64,000 nt of DNA from Marivirga harenae (GCF_030534335.1 NZ_CP130565.1:1323501-1387500), one strand, 5' to 3'. Shown: positions 52,153 through 61,866, counted from the first letter of the stretch. The notes: generated by a model from the letters alone, not told the origin. Program-made: numbers and translations.

Positions 52153-52530
52153 ATGACAAAAATTATTTCAAACCTTAATTGTGGAAACTCACCTAAAATG
52201 GGGTTTCTAATGGACTTCAATATTGCTTTTGCAAAGGGAGACTTGGAATTTATTGCCGATAGCGTAACGGATGAAATTGTTTGGAATATAATTGGCAATA
52301 AAAAAATTGAAGGGAAGCAAAAATTCGCAGAGGAGTTGGAAAAAATGAAATCGACAAAAGTTGCGGAATTAGTTCTCAACCAAATTTTATCGCACGGAAA
52401 GCAAGGGGCTGTAAATGGAACTATGAAATTACAGAAAGGAAAAGAATATGCATTTTCGGATTTTTATATTTTCCAAGGAGCAAAAGTTGCGAAATTAAAA
52501 TCGATAACATCATACATAATCGAGATTTAA
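52153..52530 (+). CDS. SnoaL/NTF2-like small domain protein
   Basis: 125 residues with the cone-fold pattern of NTF2-like proteins: a helix FLMDFNIAFAKGDLEFIADSVTDEIVWNIIG, then GKQKFAEELEKMK and three strands ending AYAFSDFYIF...KLKSITSYII. Proteins of this type bind or convert small hydrophobic ligands, but the family is too diverse to assign an activity. Isolated single-gene unit; the next feature is a decayed DUF1801-like gene. Confidence 0.7.
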   Translation: MTKIISNLNCGNSPKMGFLMDFNIAFAKGDLEFIADSVTDEIVWNIIGNKKIEGKQKFAEELEKMKSTKVAELVLNQILSHGKQGAVNGTMKLQKGKEYAFSDFYIFQGAKVAKLKSITSYIIEI

Positions 52531-52568
52531 CAATAACAAAAAGCACGGATGCCTATAGGTTGAGAAAT

Positions 52569-52907
52569 ATGAACACCGAAATAAAACAATATAACGAAAA
52601 TCAAGAATTGAAGGACGGGGAAATATGCAACCTGCTTGCTCTGAGTATAGAAAAAGCACTGACTGATGTTCAAAGTGAAATTTGGCACGGACACCCAGTT
52701 TGGCTTTTAAACTGAAATCCAATAGTTGGTTACTGAAAACAAATGAAATCTTAAAGATTAATGTTTTGGATTGGAGCAGGCGTTGACGAAAAGGATTTCA
52801 ATATTCCTGGCGAAAAATTTAGGGATGCTTCCGTTTTTTATAATTCGATAATAGAGATTGGTGAAACGAAATTAAATAAATGGCTCCAAAAGCTGTACGT
52901 TTCTTAG
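52569..52907 (+). pseudogene. Decayed DUF1801-family gene
   Basis: One frame from ATG 52569 to TAG 52905-52907 encodes a DUF1801-like protein interrupted by three in-frame stops. Recognisable parts in order are KQYNENQELKDGEICNLLAL, the hallmark SEIWHGHPVW, NPIVGY (after the first stop), LMFWIGAGVDEKDFN (after the second and third), IPGEKFRDASVFY and TKLNKWLQK. The stops are TGA, TGA and TAA with no frame change, so this looks like point-mutation decay. It overlaps the spurious upstream extension of the DUF6544 gene. Confidence 0.75.
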
Positions 52908-52930
52908 CCTTAAAGAATACAAAGAAAACA

Positions 52931-54073
52931 ATGCGAATAGCTTTAGTCATATTAATTGGGATACACGGAATTATCCATTTATTCGGATTCCTGAAAGCAT
53001 TCGGAATATCTGAATTTAACGAGATTTCACAAGCGATTTCAAAAACTTTCGGAATATTTTGGTTCTTGACTTTTCTACTTTTGGCTATTACAATCGTTTT
53101 ATTTCTTAATCATTCTAGTTATTGGTGGTTAAGCGGGTTTTTAGCTGTAATAATTTCGCAAGTGTTGATTTTCAACTTTTGGTCTGACGCAAAATTTGGG
53201 ACAGCAGCAAACGTAATTATTCTATTAGCTACAATTCTCGGATACTCAAGTTTTAATTTTAAGCATAAAGTCAACCAAGAAAGAATAAGTCTGTTTGAAA
53301 ATGCGGAAATCCAAAGCCAAGAAATCGTCACCGAAAAAGCACTTGCTGATTTACCACTAATTGTTCAAAAATGGTTGACTAAGAGCGGAATAATTGGTAA
53401 AAAATTCATTTCCAATGTGCATTTAGTTCAAGAACTGCAGCTCAAATTGAAACCTGAACAAGCAAATTGGAATAATGGTACGGCAGAACAATATTTTACT
53501 GTTCAACCACCAGCCTTCAATTGGAATATCAATGCTGAAATGAACTCGATATTGAGGGTAGTGGGTAGAGACGAATTTGTAGATGGTGAAGGCGAAATGA
53601 TAATCAGACTTCTTTCACTCATTCCAGTTGCAACTGCAAAAAATGACGAAAAGATAAATCAAGCAAGCTTGCAAAGATATTTGGCAGAAATCGTTTGGTT
53701 TCCTTCAGCGTCTTTGAGTCAATATATAAAATGGGAGACTATAGATGACTATTCTGCAAGAGCAACGATGGAATATAAAGGAACTAAAGGTTCAGGCGAA
53801 TTTCATTTTGACAGAAACGGAAATTTTGAAAAATTCGTGGCCATGCGTTATCAAGATATTAATGATGCCAACCCTACGGAATGGAGCGTAAGAGCCACCA
53901 AAATTGAAGAAAAAAATGGAATAAAAATACCAGTAGAATGTGAAGCATCTTGGAAAGTGGAGAATGCTAGATGGACTTGGTTAAAATTAAAAATTACAGA
54001 CATTCAATATAACGTGAAGGAAATGCCGGTGGGCAACTCCGTATATAAAAAATACGGCAAACAGCATCACTAA
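52931..54073 (+). CDS. DUF6544-family membrane protein
   Basis: 380 residues from ATG 52931; an earlier in-frame ATG (52880) lies inside the DUF1801 remnant and is not credible. Three or four N-terminal membrane helices (residues 1-110) are followed by a soluble domain of about 250 residues containing LPLIVQKWLTKSGIIGKKFI, WYFxxx-like beta strands and VECEASWKVENARWTWLKLK. The pattern fits DUF6544 (formerly part of DUF2834-type) proteins of unknown function. The 13-base gap to the next gene suggests co-transcription with the glyoxalase-like gene. Confidence 0.7.
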   Translation: MRIALVILIGIHGIIHLFGFLKAFGISEFNEISQAISKTFGIFWFLTFLLLAITIVLFLNHSSYWWLSGFLAVIISQVLIFNFWSDAKFGTAANVIILLATILGYSSFNFKHKVNQERISLFENAEIQSQEIVTEKALADLPLIVQKWLTKSGIIGKKFISNVHLVQELQLKLKPEQANWNNGTAEQYFTVQPPAFNWNINAEMNSILRVVGRDEFVDGEGEMIIRLLSLIPVATAKNDEKINQASLQRYLAEIVWFPSASLSQYIKWETIDDYSARATMEYKGTKGSGEFHFDRNGNFEKFVAMRYQDINDANPTEWSVRATKIEEKNGIKIPVECEASWKVENARWTWLKLKITDIQYNVKEMPVGNSVYKKYGKQHH

Positions 54074-54086
54074 AACCAAAAGGGAA

Positions 54087-54449
54087 ATGAAAACCGAGTT
54101 CATAGAAATATCACCAGTTCTGCCTAGTCAAGATATTGACAGGGACGTAGATTGGTATGAAAAAAAAGTTGGATTCAAATGTCTTCACAAGGACCATATG
54201 TACGCTGTTTTGAGGAGAGAAAACCTTTGGTTTCACCTACAGTGGCATGCAGATACTGAAGATGACCCTCTTCTCGGAGGGTCTGTAATGAAGGTTTTTG
54301 TGAGGAATGTAATCCCAATTTTCGAAGAGTTGTTAGAAAGAGGAACGATAAAAAGAGAAAAATTGAGATTAAAGACGGCTTGGAATACTAGCGAATTCGG
54401 GTTGTATGATTTGAATAACAATGCCATCTTCTTTGTTGAGGACTTATGA
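54087..54449 (+). CDS. VOC-superfamily (glyoxalase/bleomycin-resistance-like) protein
   Basis: 120 residues with one VOC module pair: PVLPSQDIDRDVDWYEKKVGF, LHKDHMYAVLRRENLWFHLQ and the C-terminal EFGLYDLNNNAIFFVE. The single-domain length is typical for dimeric bleomycin-resistance-like proteins. Metal ligands are partly visible (His in FHLQWH, Glu in FVED). Substrate unknown. It is 13 bases after the DUF6544 gene and 23 before a lipoprotein gene, so a small operon is possible. Confidence 0.8.
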   Translation: MKTEFIEISPVLPSQDIDRDVDWYEKKVGFKCLHKDHMYAVLRRENLWFHLQWHADTEDDPLLGGSVMKVFVRNVIPIFEELLERGTIKREKLRLKTAWNTSEFGLYDLNNNAIFFVEDL

Positions 54450-54472
54450 AGAAAAAAACGTTTTTGTAGCCA

Positions 54473-55312
54473 ATGAAAATTAGAATGAAATTAATATTGA
54501 TAGGGCTTGTTTTGATAATGGTATCATGTTCAAAGAATGATGGTGTAGCGCCCGAAAATGAGAATAGAGATGGATATTTATTTGAAGATGGATTTGAAAC
54601 CTCAGGAAATGATTTGTCGGAATTGTTTCCAAATGATGGAAGCCGGTGGAGTAATTTGCAACAAGTTGATACCAATGGTGGAGAAAATGAGATAGATTTA
54701 GAAAGTAGTATAGTATCAGAGGGAAACAATTCTTTAAGAATCTATGCGAGAGCATCTGATAACACCCTATCAAAAGCGGACATAGAAAAGGCTGGGTTTA
54801 ATGCGCCAGAAGGTTCAATAGTAAGTATTAGTGCAAACTTCTACATTGCTTCCACGGAAAATATAGAGAATCTGTTATTAATCGACCTGGAGTGTTGTTC
54901 TTGTTGGGACCCAAGAGTACCAGATAATCAATGTCCCGGAATAAGATTAATGATGAAGGATAATGACTATTTATCTATAGAAAGAGGTAAAATTTTAGGC
55001 TCAACTATTGTACAATCTGAAATTGCTTTTCCAAGAAATGAGTGGGTAAATGTAGTTTGGGAATTGAAATTATCTCAAAATAACGATGGTATAAATAAAC
55101 TCTTCATTAATAATCAAGAAGTTTTATCCGAAAGCGGTATGAATATGCCAAATAAAAGTCTCTTTGAAACTGAATTTGCTAACAATGGAATTGACTTTGA
55201 ACTGCAGGAACCTTTATTCTATGAAAGATTCCAAATTGGAGCAACTGCAAATCCAACACCCTTCGATGTAGAATTATTTATCGATGATGTGAAATTTGAA
55301 ATAATGGAATAA
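54473..55312 (+). CDS. Lipoprotein with lectin/lyase-like jelly-roll domain
   Basis: 279 residues with lipobox IMVSCSK. The mature domain (LFEDGFETSGNDLSELFP, DLESSIVSEGNNSLRIYARA, SIVSISANFYIAS, WVNVVWELKLSQN, VELFIDDVKFEI) has the strand pattern of concanavalin-like lectin domains, as found in heparin-lyase-like polysaccharide lyases and laminin-G modules. Catalytic residues cannot be assigned. It contains a cysteine cluster (LECCSCWDP). Probably a surface glycan-binding lipoprotein, like the one at 41661-42236. Confidence 0.6.
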   Translation: MKIRMKLILIGLVLIMVSCSKNDGVAPENENRDGYLFEDGFETSGNDLSELFPNDGSRWSNLQQVDTNGGENEIDLESSIVSEGNNSLRIYARASDNTLSKADIEKAGFNAPEGSIVSISANFYIASTENIENLLLIDLECCSCWDPRVPDNQCPGIRLMMKDNDYLSIERGKILGSTIVQSEIAFPRNEWVNVVWELKLSQNNDGINKLFINNQEVLSESGMNMPNKSLFETEFANNGIDFELQEPLFYERFQIGATANPTPFDVELFIDDVKFEIME

Positions 55313-55673
55313 AACGAAAAAAAGATTGAGGTTAGCAGATGCTTGCCAAAAGGCCAAGAAAAAGAGCGGCTAACAAAAAAATGCAATCCTTTTTTCGCGG
55401 ATGGATTTGAGCTTACTACCAGCATGACCGCGGAGTACATATTCCTTGTGCTAAATCAATCCGTCATGACTCCAACTTGATATGCCAGATGATAGGAATG
55501 GTATCAAGAAAGGGAGACCGAATTTTTCAAATAGATTTTTATGCATTATTTTAGGAGTAATTAAATATATTTAAAGCAATATCAGCTATAGTCTCATTTT
55601 TGAAAGGTGATCAAAGCACTAAGATTCCCAATCAAAACGATCAATTGAAATTGAGTGGCGCTATAAATAGTAA
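55313..55673. other. Structured spacer before the AlkD-like gene
   Basis: 361 bases without a gene. GTTAGC (55331-55336) and GCTAAC (55369-55374) form a hairpin around a second, GC-rich one. CGGATGGATTTGAGC (55398-55412) and GCTAAATCAATCCG (55450-55463) pair with one mismatch and one bulged base. No promoter match was seen. Confidence 0.4.
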
Positions 55674-56324
55674 ATGGATATAGAACTATCATCAAAAGCT
55701 AATAACATTAATTCTCAAATCAGCCAGAACACCAAGCTGGGGGATCTTCGAAAAATCGACAGAGAAATAAAAAAGGACCATGATTTAGCCATGGAGCTTT
55801 GGTCTACAGCTAAGTTTTTATCCCGTCAATTAGCTATTTTAATCATGGACAAAAAGCTTCTGACTCAAGAATTGATTGACAAACTAGACAGTGATATTCA
55901 AGAACATGAATTTGAAGAAGGAAATCAGTTAATTGATTGGTTGACGGCAAATCAGTTAAGTAAAGACAAGAAAATGGTCTCAATTATAGCGTCTTGGCAA
56001 AACAGTACTTCGAAGCTTCAAAGAAGAGTTTTTTGGTATTATCAAGCGAGATTAAGGTGGACAGGGAATACAAATCACCCCAATACTAAGGATTTATTAA
56101 CGACTGTAGAATCAAATATGGCAAATGAAGAACCTGAAGTGCAATGGGCAATGAATTTTACAGTATGTCAAATAGGTGTCTGGGATGAAAAGTATCGAAA
56201 ACAATGTATTGCAATTGGTGAAAAAATTAGGTTGTATAAAGACGAACCCGTTCCAAAAAATTGCACTCCTGACTATATACCGGATTTTATACCAATAGAA
56301 GTTGCCAAATTGAATAAGAAATAA
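55674..56324 (+). CDS. DNA alkylation repair (AlkD-like HEAT) protein
   Basis: 216 residues, all helical, with the AlkD-like sequence LGDLRKIDREIKKDHDLAMELWSTAKFLSRQLAILIMDK and ANEEPEVQWAMNFTVCQIGVWD. AlkD-type proteins remove bulky N3/N7-alkylpurines without base flipping. The usual acidic residue region is partly kept (EVQWAMNFTV). Substrate range cannot be judged. It is the last gene of the accessory block. Confidence 0.75.
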   Translation: MDIELSSKANNINSQISQNTKLGDLRKIDREIKKDHDLAMELWSTAKFLSRQLAILIMDKKLLTQELIDKLDSDIQEHEFEEGNQLIDWLTANQLSKDKKMVSIIASWQNSTSKLQRRVFWYYQARLRWTGNTNHPNTKDLLTTVESNMANEEPEVQWAMNFTVCQIGVWDEKYRKQCIAIGEKIRLYKDEPVPKNCTPDYIPDFIPIEVAKLNKK

Positions 56325-56529
56325 CACATCTCAGGTCGTATTAAGCTGCATTAAAATGCGGTTTAAATGACTTATTGAATTCTTATTTTCTCCCCTATTC
56401 CTCGTTTTTAAGTCTTGAAGAGAACAAGTACTACATGATTTTTATGGCCAGCTGGACAAATAAATTTTGCCATGCTACTAGTGCCATTTAAACATTAGTA
56501 GCAAGCTTGAAATATTTGCAAGACAAAAA

Positions 56530-59055
56530 CTAAACCTCTTTCCTCAATATTTCCAAAGGCGGCTTATTCACTACTGATCGGCTATTTATTAAACCTATAA
56601 ATACGGTTAATGCAGTAATAGCAACATAAGTAATTAGCACGGCCAAAAGATTGGGAACAAAAACAGTTTCAAAACTAAAATAAGCCAGTCCCCAAGCAGA
56701 TAAAATGGCGATGATGATGCCTGTCAAACTCGCAATACTTCCCAGAAAGAAATATTCCATAAAGTTGATACGTACGATTTGTTTTCGGCTTGCCCCTATC
56801 GTTCTCAGCAGAACAGCTTCCTGCATTCGTTGGAATTTACTGATATTTACTGCTCCAATTAATACGATCACACCGGTAATGATGCTAAAGAAAGCCATAA
56901 ACTGAATCACAAAGGAAATTTTACCTAAGACTTCATCCACAGTTTTCAAGATCAAATCCAAATCAATGATGGAGATATTGGGGAACTGACTGACTACCTT
57001 TTGTTGGTATTTCGCAGAGGTTTCAACTTCTTCATAGCGCGTTAATAAGACATGGAATTTTGGTGCTTCTTCTAGAACCCCTTCCGGGAAAACTACCAAG
57101 AAGTTGGTTTGCACTCTTTGCCAATCAATCTCTCGAATGCTCCCAACATAGCATTGGATTAATGCTCCTTGCACATTAAAAGTAAGCGGATCACCCAGAC
57201 CAACTTTCATATCTTCTGCTAAGCCATCTTCAAGTGAAATAAATATGGAATCACTCGGATTCTCTACTTTTCCTTTCCATTCTCCCGCTAAAAGGGTTTC
57301 CGAATCAATTAGATTGTCCCGGTAAGTTACTCGATATTCTCTTCTCAACACCCAATTTCGGACTCCTGCCGTAGTATCTTCTCTAATTGCGTCAACAGAT
57401 TCTCCTTTTAAACTATGAAGTTTCATGGTGACTATCGGCACTTCTGATATGACAGGCAAACTGTCCTTTTCGGTAATATTGATTACCTCATCCACTTGAT
57501 CACTCTGAATATCGAAGAGCACCATATTAGGCTGATTATCGCTACTGCTCAGTTTTACTTTATCCAATAGCAAATCTTGGCTCAACATCAGTGTAGTGAT
57601 TAAGGCCGTGCCCAATCCAATGGTCACTACCAGTATTAAAGTCTGATTATTGGGTCTATATAAATTGGCCAAGCCTTGTCGGGTGGTGAATGCCGCTTTT
57701 TCTGGGAGATACTTTCTTACTGCCCAAATGATAGCTCTACTCACGCCCATCAAGATTAGGGCGGCCAATAGCAATGATGCAGTGAAAACTCCCGCTTCCT
57801 GAAGGGAATCAAGCTGTAAATAGGAGAATCCGAAAACGAAGATTATCACTAATAAATAAACAAAACGACTCGCTTTAGAGGTTTTGCCCCAGCCCAAACT
57901 TCTTAATACATTTAAAGGAGAAACTTTGCGGATCTGCAAAAGCGGAACCAATGCAAAAAGTATTGAAGCCAATAAGCCAATTAAAATCCCTTGAAAGAAA
58001 GAACTATAACTAAATGTCAATTCAATTTCAAATGGTAAAAAATCAGCAAATAATTGGGGTAAGAAATATTGGATACTGCTTCCTATCAAGGCTCCAATCA
58101 CTGAGCCTATCAATCCTATGACTGCAATTTGAATGAGGAATATCCACATGCCTTGTAAAGAAGAAGCACCTAAACATCGTAGAATGGCTACTGATTTTAC
58201 CTTCTCTTTTACATAAACCTGCACTGAGCTGGCCACTCCTATACAGCCCAAAAGCAGGGCAATAAATGCTGTTAAATTAAGAAATCCGGTGAGGTCAGAA
58301 TAAGCGTCTCCTAATTCTTCTTTTCGCTCCTCTACATCATCAAAGCGGATTTCTTCTTTTTCCAAACGGGGTTTTAAGACCTCGTTAAAATACTTTTGAT
58401 CATCAACGCCATCAGGAAATTTCACATAGAGTTTATAATTGATTCGACTTCCCTTTTGCATTAATCCGGTTTCTTCCAACCTGGAAAAGGGAATAAATAC
58501 AGGCGGAGCAACTGTAGTGGTAATGGCAGATTGTCCAGGCGTTTTATTGATTTCACCTGCAATGGAAAACACATAATTTCCTATCCTAACCGAATCATCA
58601 GGGTTCATATTAAACTGCAACATCAATGATTGATCTACCAATGCTTTCTGGCTATTGTTATAGTTTTCTGCGGATTCAAAAGGAGTGGTTTCAATCGCTC
58701 CATAAAATGGATAATTGGCTTCGACTGCTCTAACATTTATGAGTCTTGTCCCGCCATTTTTTGGAAAATAGACCATACTGGCAAAAGCTCTTTCCTCAGA
58801 AAGCTGAAGGTTTTCATCTTGTAAAAACTGATAAAGAGAATCAGGAAAAGGACTCCTACTTTCTAGCTCTACATCAGCGCCTAAAAGTTCTTTGGCTTCA
58901 GAATTAATTTGCTCGGTGAGATTATCTCCAAATGAATTGATGGCTACTAAAGCCGCAATGCCGAGCACGATACTGCTCATAAACAGAAATAGACGCGAGC
59001 GATTTCTGCGACTGTCGCGCCAAGCCATTTTCAGTAACCAGTTTAAATTTTGCAT
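56530..59055 (-). CDS. ABC transporter permease, FtsX type (YbbP-like)
   Basis: 841 residues: one N-terminal membrane helix, a large extracytoplasmic domain, then two FtsX-type membrane modules (helices at about 250-390 and 730-835) and further helices between (about 400-500). The motif pattern (FMSSIVLGIAALVAINSFGDNL; LLGCIGVASSVQVYVKEKVKSVAILRCLGAS; LIGAVNISKFQRMQEAVLLRTIGASRKQI) is that of YbbP-like permeases. They probably move lipids or lipoproteins, or regulate envelope hydrolases. It is paired with the downstream-facing ATPase gene in the same transcript (10-base gap). Confidence 0.88.
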   Translation of the reverse strand: MQNLNWLLKMAWRDSRRNRSRLFLFMSSIVLGIAALVAINSFGDNLTEQINSEAKELLGADVELESRSPFPDSLYQFLQDENLQLSEERAFASMVYFPKNGGTRLINVRAVEANYPFYGAIETTPFESAENYNNSQKALVDQSLMLQFNMNPDDSVRIGNYVFSIAGEINKTPGQSAITTTVAPPVFIPFSRLEETGLMQKGSRINYKLYVKFPDGVDDQKYFNEVLKPRLEKEEIRFDDVEERKEELGDAYSDLTGFLNLTAFIALLLGCIGVASSVQVYVKEKVKSVAILRCLGASSLQGMWIFLIQIAVIGLIGSVIGALIGSSIQYFLPQLFADFLPFEIELTFSYSSFFQGILIGLLASILFALVPLLQIRKVSPLNVLRSLGWGKTSKASRFVYLLVIIFVFGFSYLQLDSLQEAGVFTASLLLAALILMGVSRAIIWAVRKYLPEKAAFTTRQGLANLYRPNNQTLILVVTIGLGTALITTLMLSQDLLLDKVKLSSSDNQPNMVLFDIQSDQVDEVINITEKDSLPVISEVPIVTMKLHSLKGESVDAIREDTTAGVRNWVLRREYRVTYRDNLIDSETLLAGEWKGKVENPSDSIFISLEDGLAEDMKVGLGDPLTFNVQGALIQCYVGSIREIDWQRVQTNFLVVFPEGVLEEAPKFHVLLTRYEEVETSAKYQQKVVSQFPNISIIDLDLILKTVDEVLGKISFVIQFMAFFSIITGVIVLIGAVNISKFQRMQEAVLLRTIGASRKQIVRINFMEYFFLGSIASLTGIIIAILSAWGLAYFSFETVFVPNLLAVLITYVAITALTVFIGLINSRSVVNKPPLEILRKEV

Positions 59056-59065
59056 GAGAATGGTT

Positions 59066-59764
59066 TTATGCTTCTTGAGATGTTAAGTTGGCAGAATCTT
59101 TAATCAGCTTTCCGCCTTTGAGCTGTAGTACGCGGTCAGTTCTTTTTGCCAGCTCTTGATCATGGGTCACTAAAACCAAGGTGGTGCCTAATTCTTTATT
59201 CAAATCAAAAATCAGAGCTTCAATGGTGTCGCCTGTCTCTTGATCTAAATTACCGGTTGGCTCATCGGCAAATAAGATTTTTGGTTGGTTGGCAAATGCT
59301 CTTGCAATGGATACCCTTTGCTGTTCTCCACCTGAAAGTTGAGAGGCATAATGATGCATTCGATCTCCCAAGCCTACTTTTTCTAGTAAATCTACTGCTA
59401 TGGGTTTTACATTTTTCTTTCCCAATAGTTCCAACGGAACCATCACATTTTCCAAAGCTGTGAGAGTGGGCAGTAAATTAAAGCTTTGAAAAATAAATCC
59501 GACAGAAGCATTTCGAACAGCCGCTCTTTCATCTTCCGTAAGTTTTTCCAACTGTTTTCCATCAAGTGTAACAGAACCCGATCCTGCTTCATCTAGTCCC
59601 GCGCATAGTCCTAATAAGGTAGTTTTGCCACTACCGGAAGGTCCGATTATAGCGCAACTACTGCCTGCTTTTATTTCAAAATTTATGTCTGAAAGTACGG
59701 TTAAGGACTTTTCCCCTGATTGATAGGTCTTGCTTAGATCTTGGACTGCTAAAATTTGATTCAT
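59066..59764 (-). CDS. ABC transporter ATP-binding protein (YbbA/LolD-like)
   Basis: 232 residues, a complete ATPase. Walker A is GPSGSGKTT near residue 39. The Q-loop is FIFQSFNLLPTLTALENV. The signature is LSGGEQQRVSIARAF, Walker B LFADEPTGNLD, and the switch is VTHDQ. The MacB/LolD subgroup features (ENVMVPLELL) fit. It precedes the permease gene by 10 bases on the same strand and drives it. Substrate unknown. Confidence 0.93.
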   Translation of the reverse strand: MNQILAVQDLSKTYQSGEKSLTVLSDINFEIKAGSSCAIIGPSGSGKTTLLGLCAGLDEAGSGSVTLDGKQLEKLTEDERAAVRNASVGFIFQSFNLLPTLTALENVMVPLELLGKKNVKPIAVDLLEKVGLGDRMHHYASQLSGGEQQRVSIARAFANQPKILFADEPTGNLDQETGDTIEALIFDLNKELGTTLVLVTHDQELAKRTDRVLQLKGGKLIKDSANLTSQEA

Positions 59765-59931
59765 TATGATGATTTAGTAATTCAATTAAAAGAAAACGAT
59801 GGAACTTATAAACAGTTTTAGGAATGTGATAAATGGTGTGCGGGAACCATTCATCAAAATTCACCTCCCATCTTATCCATCTCAAAAACTTATTTATTAA
59901 CTTATCCCTTCAAAATAAACTAATTGCAAAA

Positions 59932-61842
59932 ATGAAAAAACATATTCTATTATTGATTGGCTTTTTCTTGTTTTTGAATCCTAGTCTTTGGGCACAGGAA
60001 GAGGAAAGCACCTACGTTAAAGATAACTATGATAAAGAAGAAGTGTACATCCCTATGCGAGATGGCACTCGACTTTATACGGCCATTTACACTCCGAAAG
60101 AAAAGGGGAAGCATCCGATTATGATGCAAAGAACCTGTTACAGTATTGCACCTTATGGAGCAGATCAGTACAAACGGTCTTTGGGGCCTTCTAAATACTT
60201 AATGGAAGATAAATTTATTTTTGTTTATCAAGATGTGAGAGGCAGATGGATGTCAGAGGGGAAATTCACTAACATGACCCCCAACATTCCCGGCAATAAG
60301 CATAAAAAAGAAGCGGATGAAAGCTCTGATACTTACGATACTATTGAATGGTTATTGAAACACTTGAAAGGTAAAACCAATGGTAATGTGGGTCAATGGG
60401 GAATTAGTTACCCAGGGTTCTATACTGCAGCGGCTTTACCAGATGCTCATCCAGCTTTGAAAGCAAGTTCACCTCAAGCTCCAATTGGAGATTTCTTCTT
60501 TGATGATTTCCATCACAATGGCGCTTACTTGCAGAGTTATACAGCCGCATATCCTGTTTTCGGTTACCAAACAGACGGACCAACAAAAGAATCATGGTAT
60601 AATGAAGCTTTTGCCAGAATGAGAACAGCCAATGCAATTGATGGTTATGATTATCACTTAGACATGGGTCCATTAAAAAATATTACTGAAAAACTTCATT
60701 TCGATAATGAGTTTTGGGAGCAAACCGTAGAGCATCCTAATTACGATGAATTTTGGCAAAAAAGAAGTATTATTCCCCACTTAGATGATATTGATCATGC
60801 AGTTATGACTGTAGGCGGGTGGTTTGATGCAGAAGACTTATACGGTCCTCTTAATATTTACAAAACCATCGAAAAAACCAGTCCTGACGCTTATAATACT
60901 ATAGTTTTCGGTCCATGGAGCCATGGAGATTGGGCGAGGGAAAGAGGAATTCAAGCCGTAAATCATATTTATTTTGGCGATAGCCTCTCTACATTCTATC
61001 AAAAAGAAATTGAGCGCACTTTCTTCAATCATTTCTTAAGAGATGGCAAAGGCAAACCGGAATTACCTGAGGCTTATATGTTTGATACCGGTTTAAAAGA
61101 ATGGCAAAAATTTGACGTTTGGCCGCCACAAATTCCGAAAACCACTTTAGGCTTTGCTCAAAACGGCAAGCTTTTGATTAATGATGAAGGAAGTAATGAA
61201 GATGAATTCAGCTATGTTTCTGACCCAGCTAAACCGGTTCCCTATACCTCTTTTACGGAAAGTGTAACCTTTACGCCTCGTCCATACATGACCGATGATC
61301 AGCGCCATGCTTCAAGAAGACCTGATGTGCTAGTTTGGGAATCCGATCCTTTAGACGAAGAGTTGACTTTGGCAGGTGAAATTGCCGCTAAATTAAAAGT
61401 GGCCATTTCTTCTACTGATGCAGATTTTATTGTAAAAGTAATCGATGTATATCCTGGTGATCATGAAAGCTATGAGCATAACCCAAAGAATATAGTGATG
61501 GGTAATTATCAGCAATTAGTGAGAGCAGAAGTTTTTAGAGGTAGGTTTAGAGATAGTTTTGCAGATCCAAAACCTTTTGTTCCCAATGAAGAAGACGAAG
61601 TAGAAATAGCCTTACAGGATATATTGCACACATTCAAAAAAGGGCATAAAGTAATGGTTCAAATCCATAGTACTTGGTTCCCCTATATTGACAGAAACCC
61701 TCAGAAATATGTAGAGAATATCTACAAAGCAGAGGAAGAAGATTTCATTAAGGCAACTATTACAGTGAAGGGCGATTCTAAAATTGAAATTGGTGAGTTG
61801 CAGACAACACCGCAATCCCTTCAATTGGAAATGGATAAATAA
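59932..61842 (+). CDS. CocE/NonD-family hydrolase (Xaa-Pro dipeptidyl-peptidase S15 type), secreted
   Basis: 636 residues from ATG 59932, which begins a signal peptide (MKKHILLLIGFFLFLNPSLWAQ); the frame is open upstream but without a plausible start. The alpha/beta-hydrolase core has YIPMRDGTRLYTAIYTP, the nucleophile in GQWGISYPGFYTAAAL (GxSxxG), Asp in GGWFDAEDLYG and His in GPWSHGDW. The C-terminal beta domain carries FTPRPYMTDDQR. Substrates in the family are acyl esters, glutaryl compounds or Xaa-Pro peptides. It is exported, probably to the periplasm. A perfect terminator follows. Confidence 0.9.
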   Translation: MKKHILLLIGFFLFLNPSLWAQEEESTYVKDNYDKEEVYIPMRDGTRLYTAIYTPKEKGKHPIMMQRTCYSIAPYGADQYKRSLGPSKYLMEDKFIFVYQDVRGRWMSEGKFTNMTPNIPGNKHKKEADESSDTYDTIEWLLKHLKGKTNGNVGQWGISYPGFYTAAALPDAHPALKASSPQAPIGDFFFDDFHHNGAYLQSYTAAYPVFGYQTDGPTKESWYNEAFARMRTANAIDGYDYHLDMGPLKNITEKLHFDNEFWEQTVEHPNYDEFWQKRSIIPHLDDIDHAVMTVGGWFDAEDLYGPLNIYKTIEKTSPDAYNTIVFGPWSHGDWARERGIQAVNHIYFGDSLSTFYQKEIERTFFNHFLRDGKGKPELPEAYMFDTGLKEWQKFDVWPPQIPKTTLGFAQNGKLLINDEGSNEDEFSYVSDPAKPVPYTSFTESVTFTPRPYMTDDQRHASRRPDVLVWESDPLDEELTLAGEIAAKLKVAISSTDADFIVKVIDVYPGDHESYEHNPKNIVMGNYQQLVRAEVFRGRFRDSFADPKPFVPNEEDEVEIALQDILHTFKKGHKVMVQIHSTWFPYIDRNPQKYVENIYKAEEEDFIKATITVKGDSKIEIGELQTTPQSLQLEMDK

Positions 61843-61866
61843 TATCCTTACGAAGCAAAAACTATT

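Noticed and set aside
52880-52930. Upstream start for the DUF6544 gene
   Set aside because: It lies within the DUF1801 remnant; ATG 52931 gives a proper membrane-helix start.
41339-56529. CRISPR array in the spacer-rich region
   Set aside because: No set of three or more regularly spaced direct repeats was seen; the structures are inverted repeats.
59833-59931. Upstream start for the CocE-like hydrolase
   Set aside because: The signal peptide begins at 59932, and the extra 33 residues have no family similarity.
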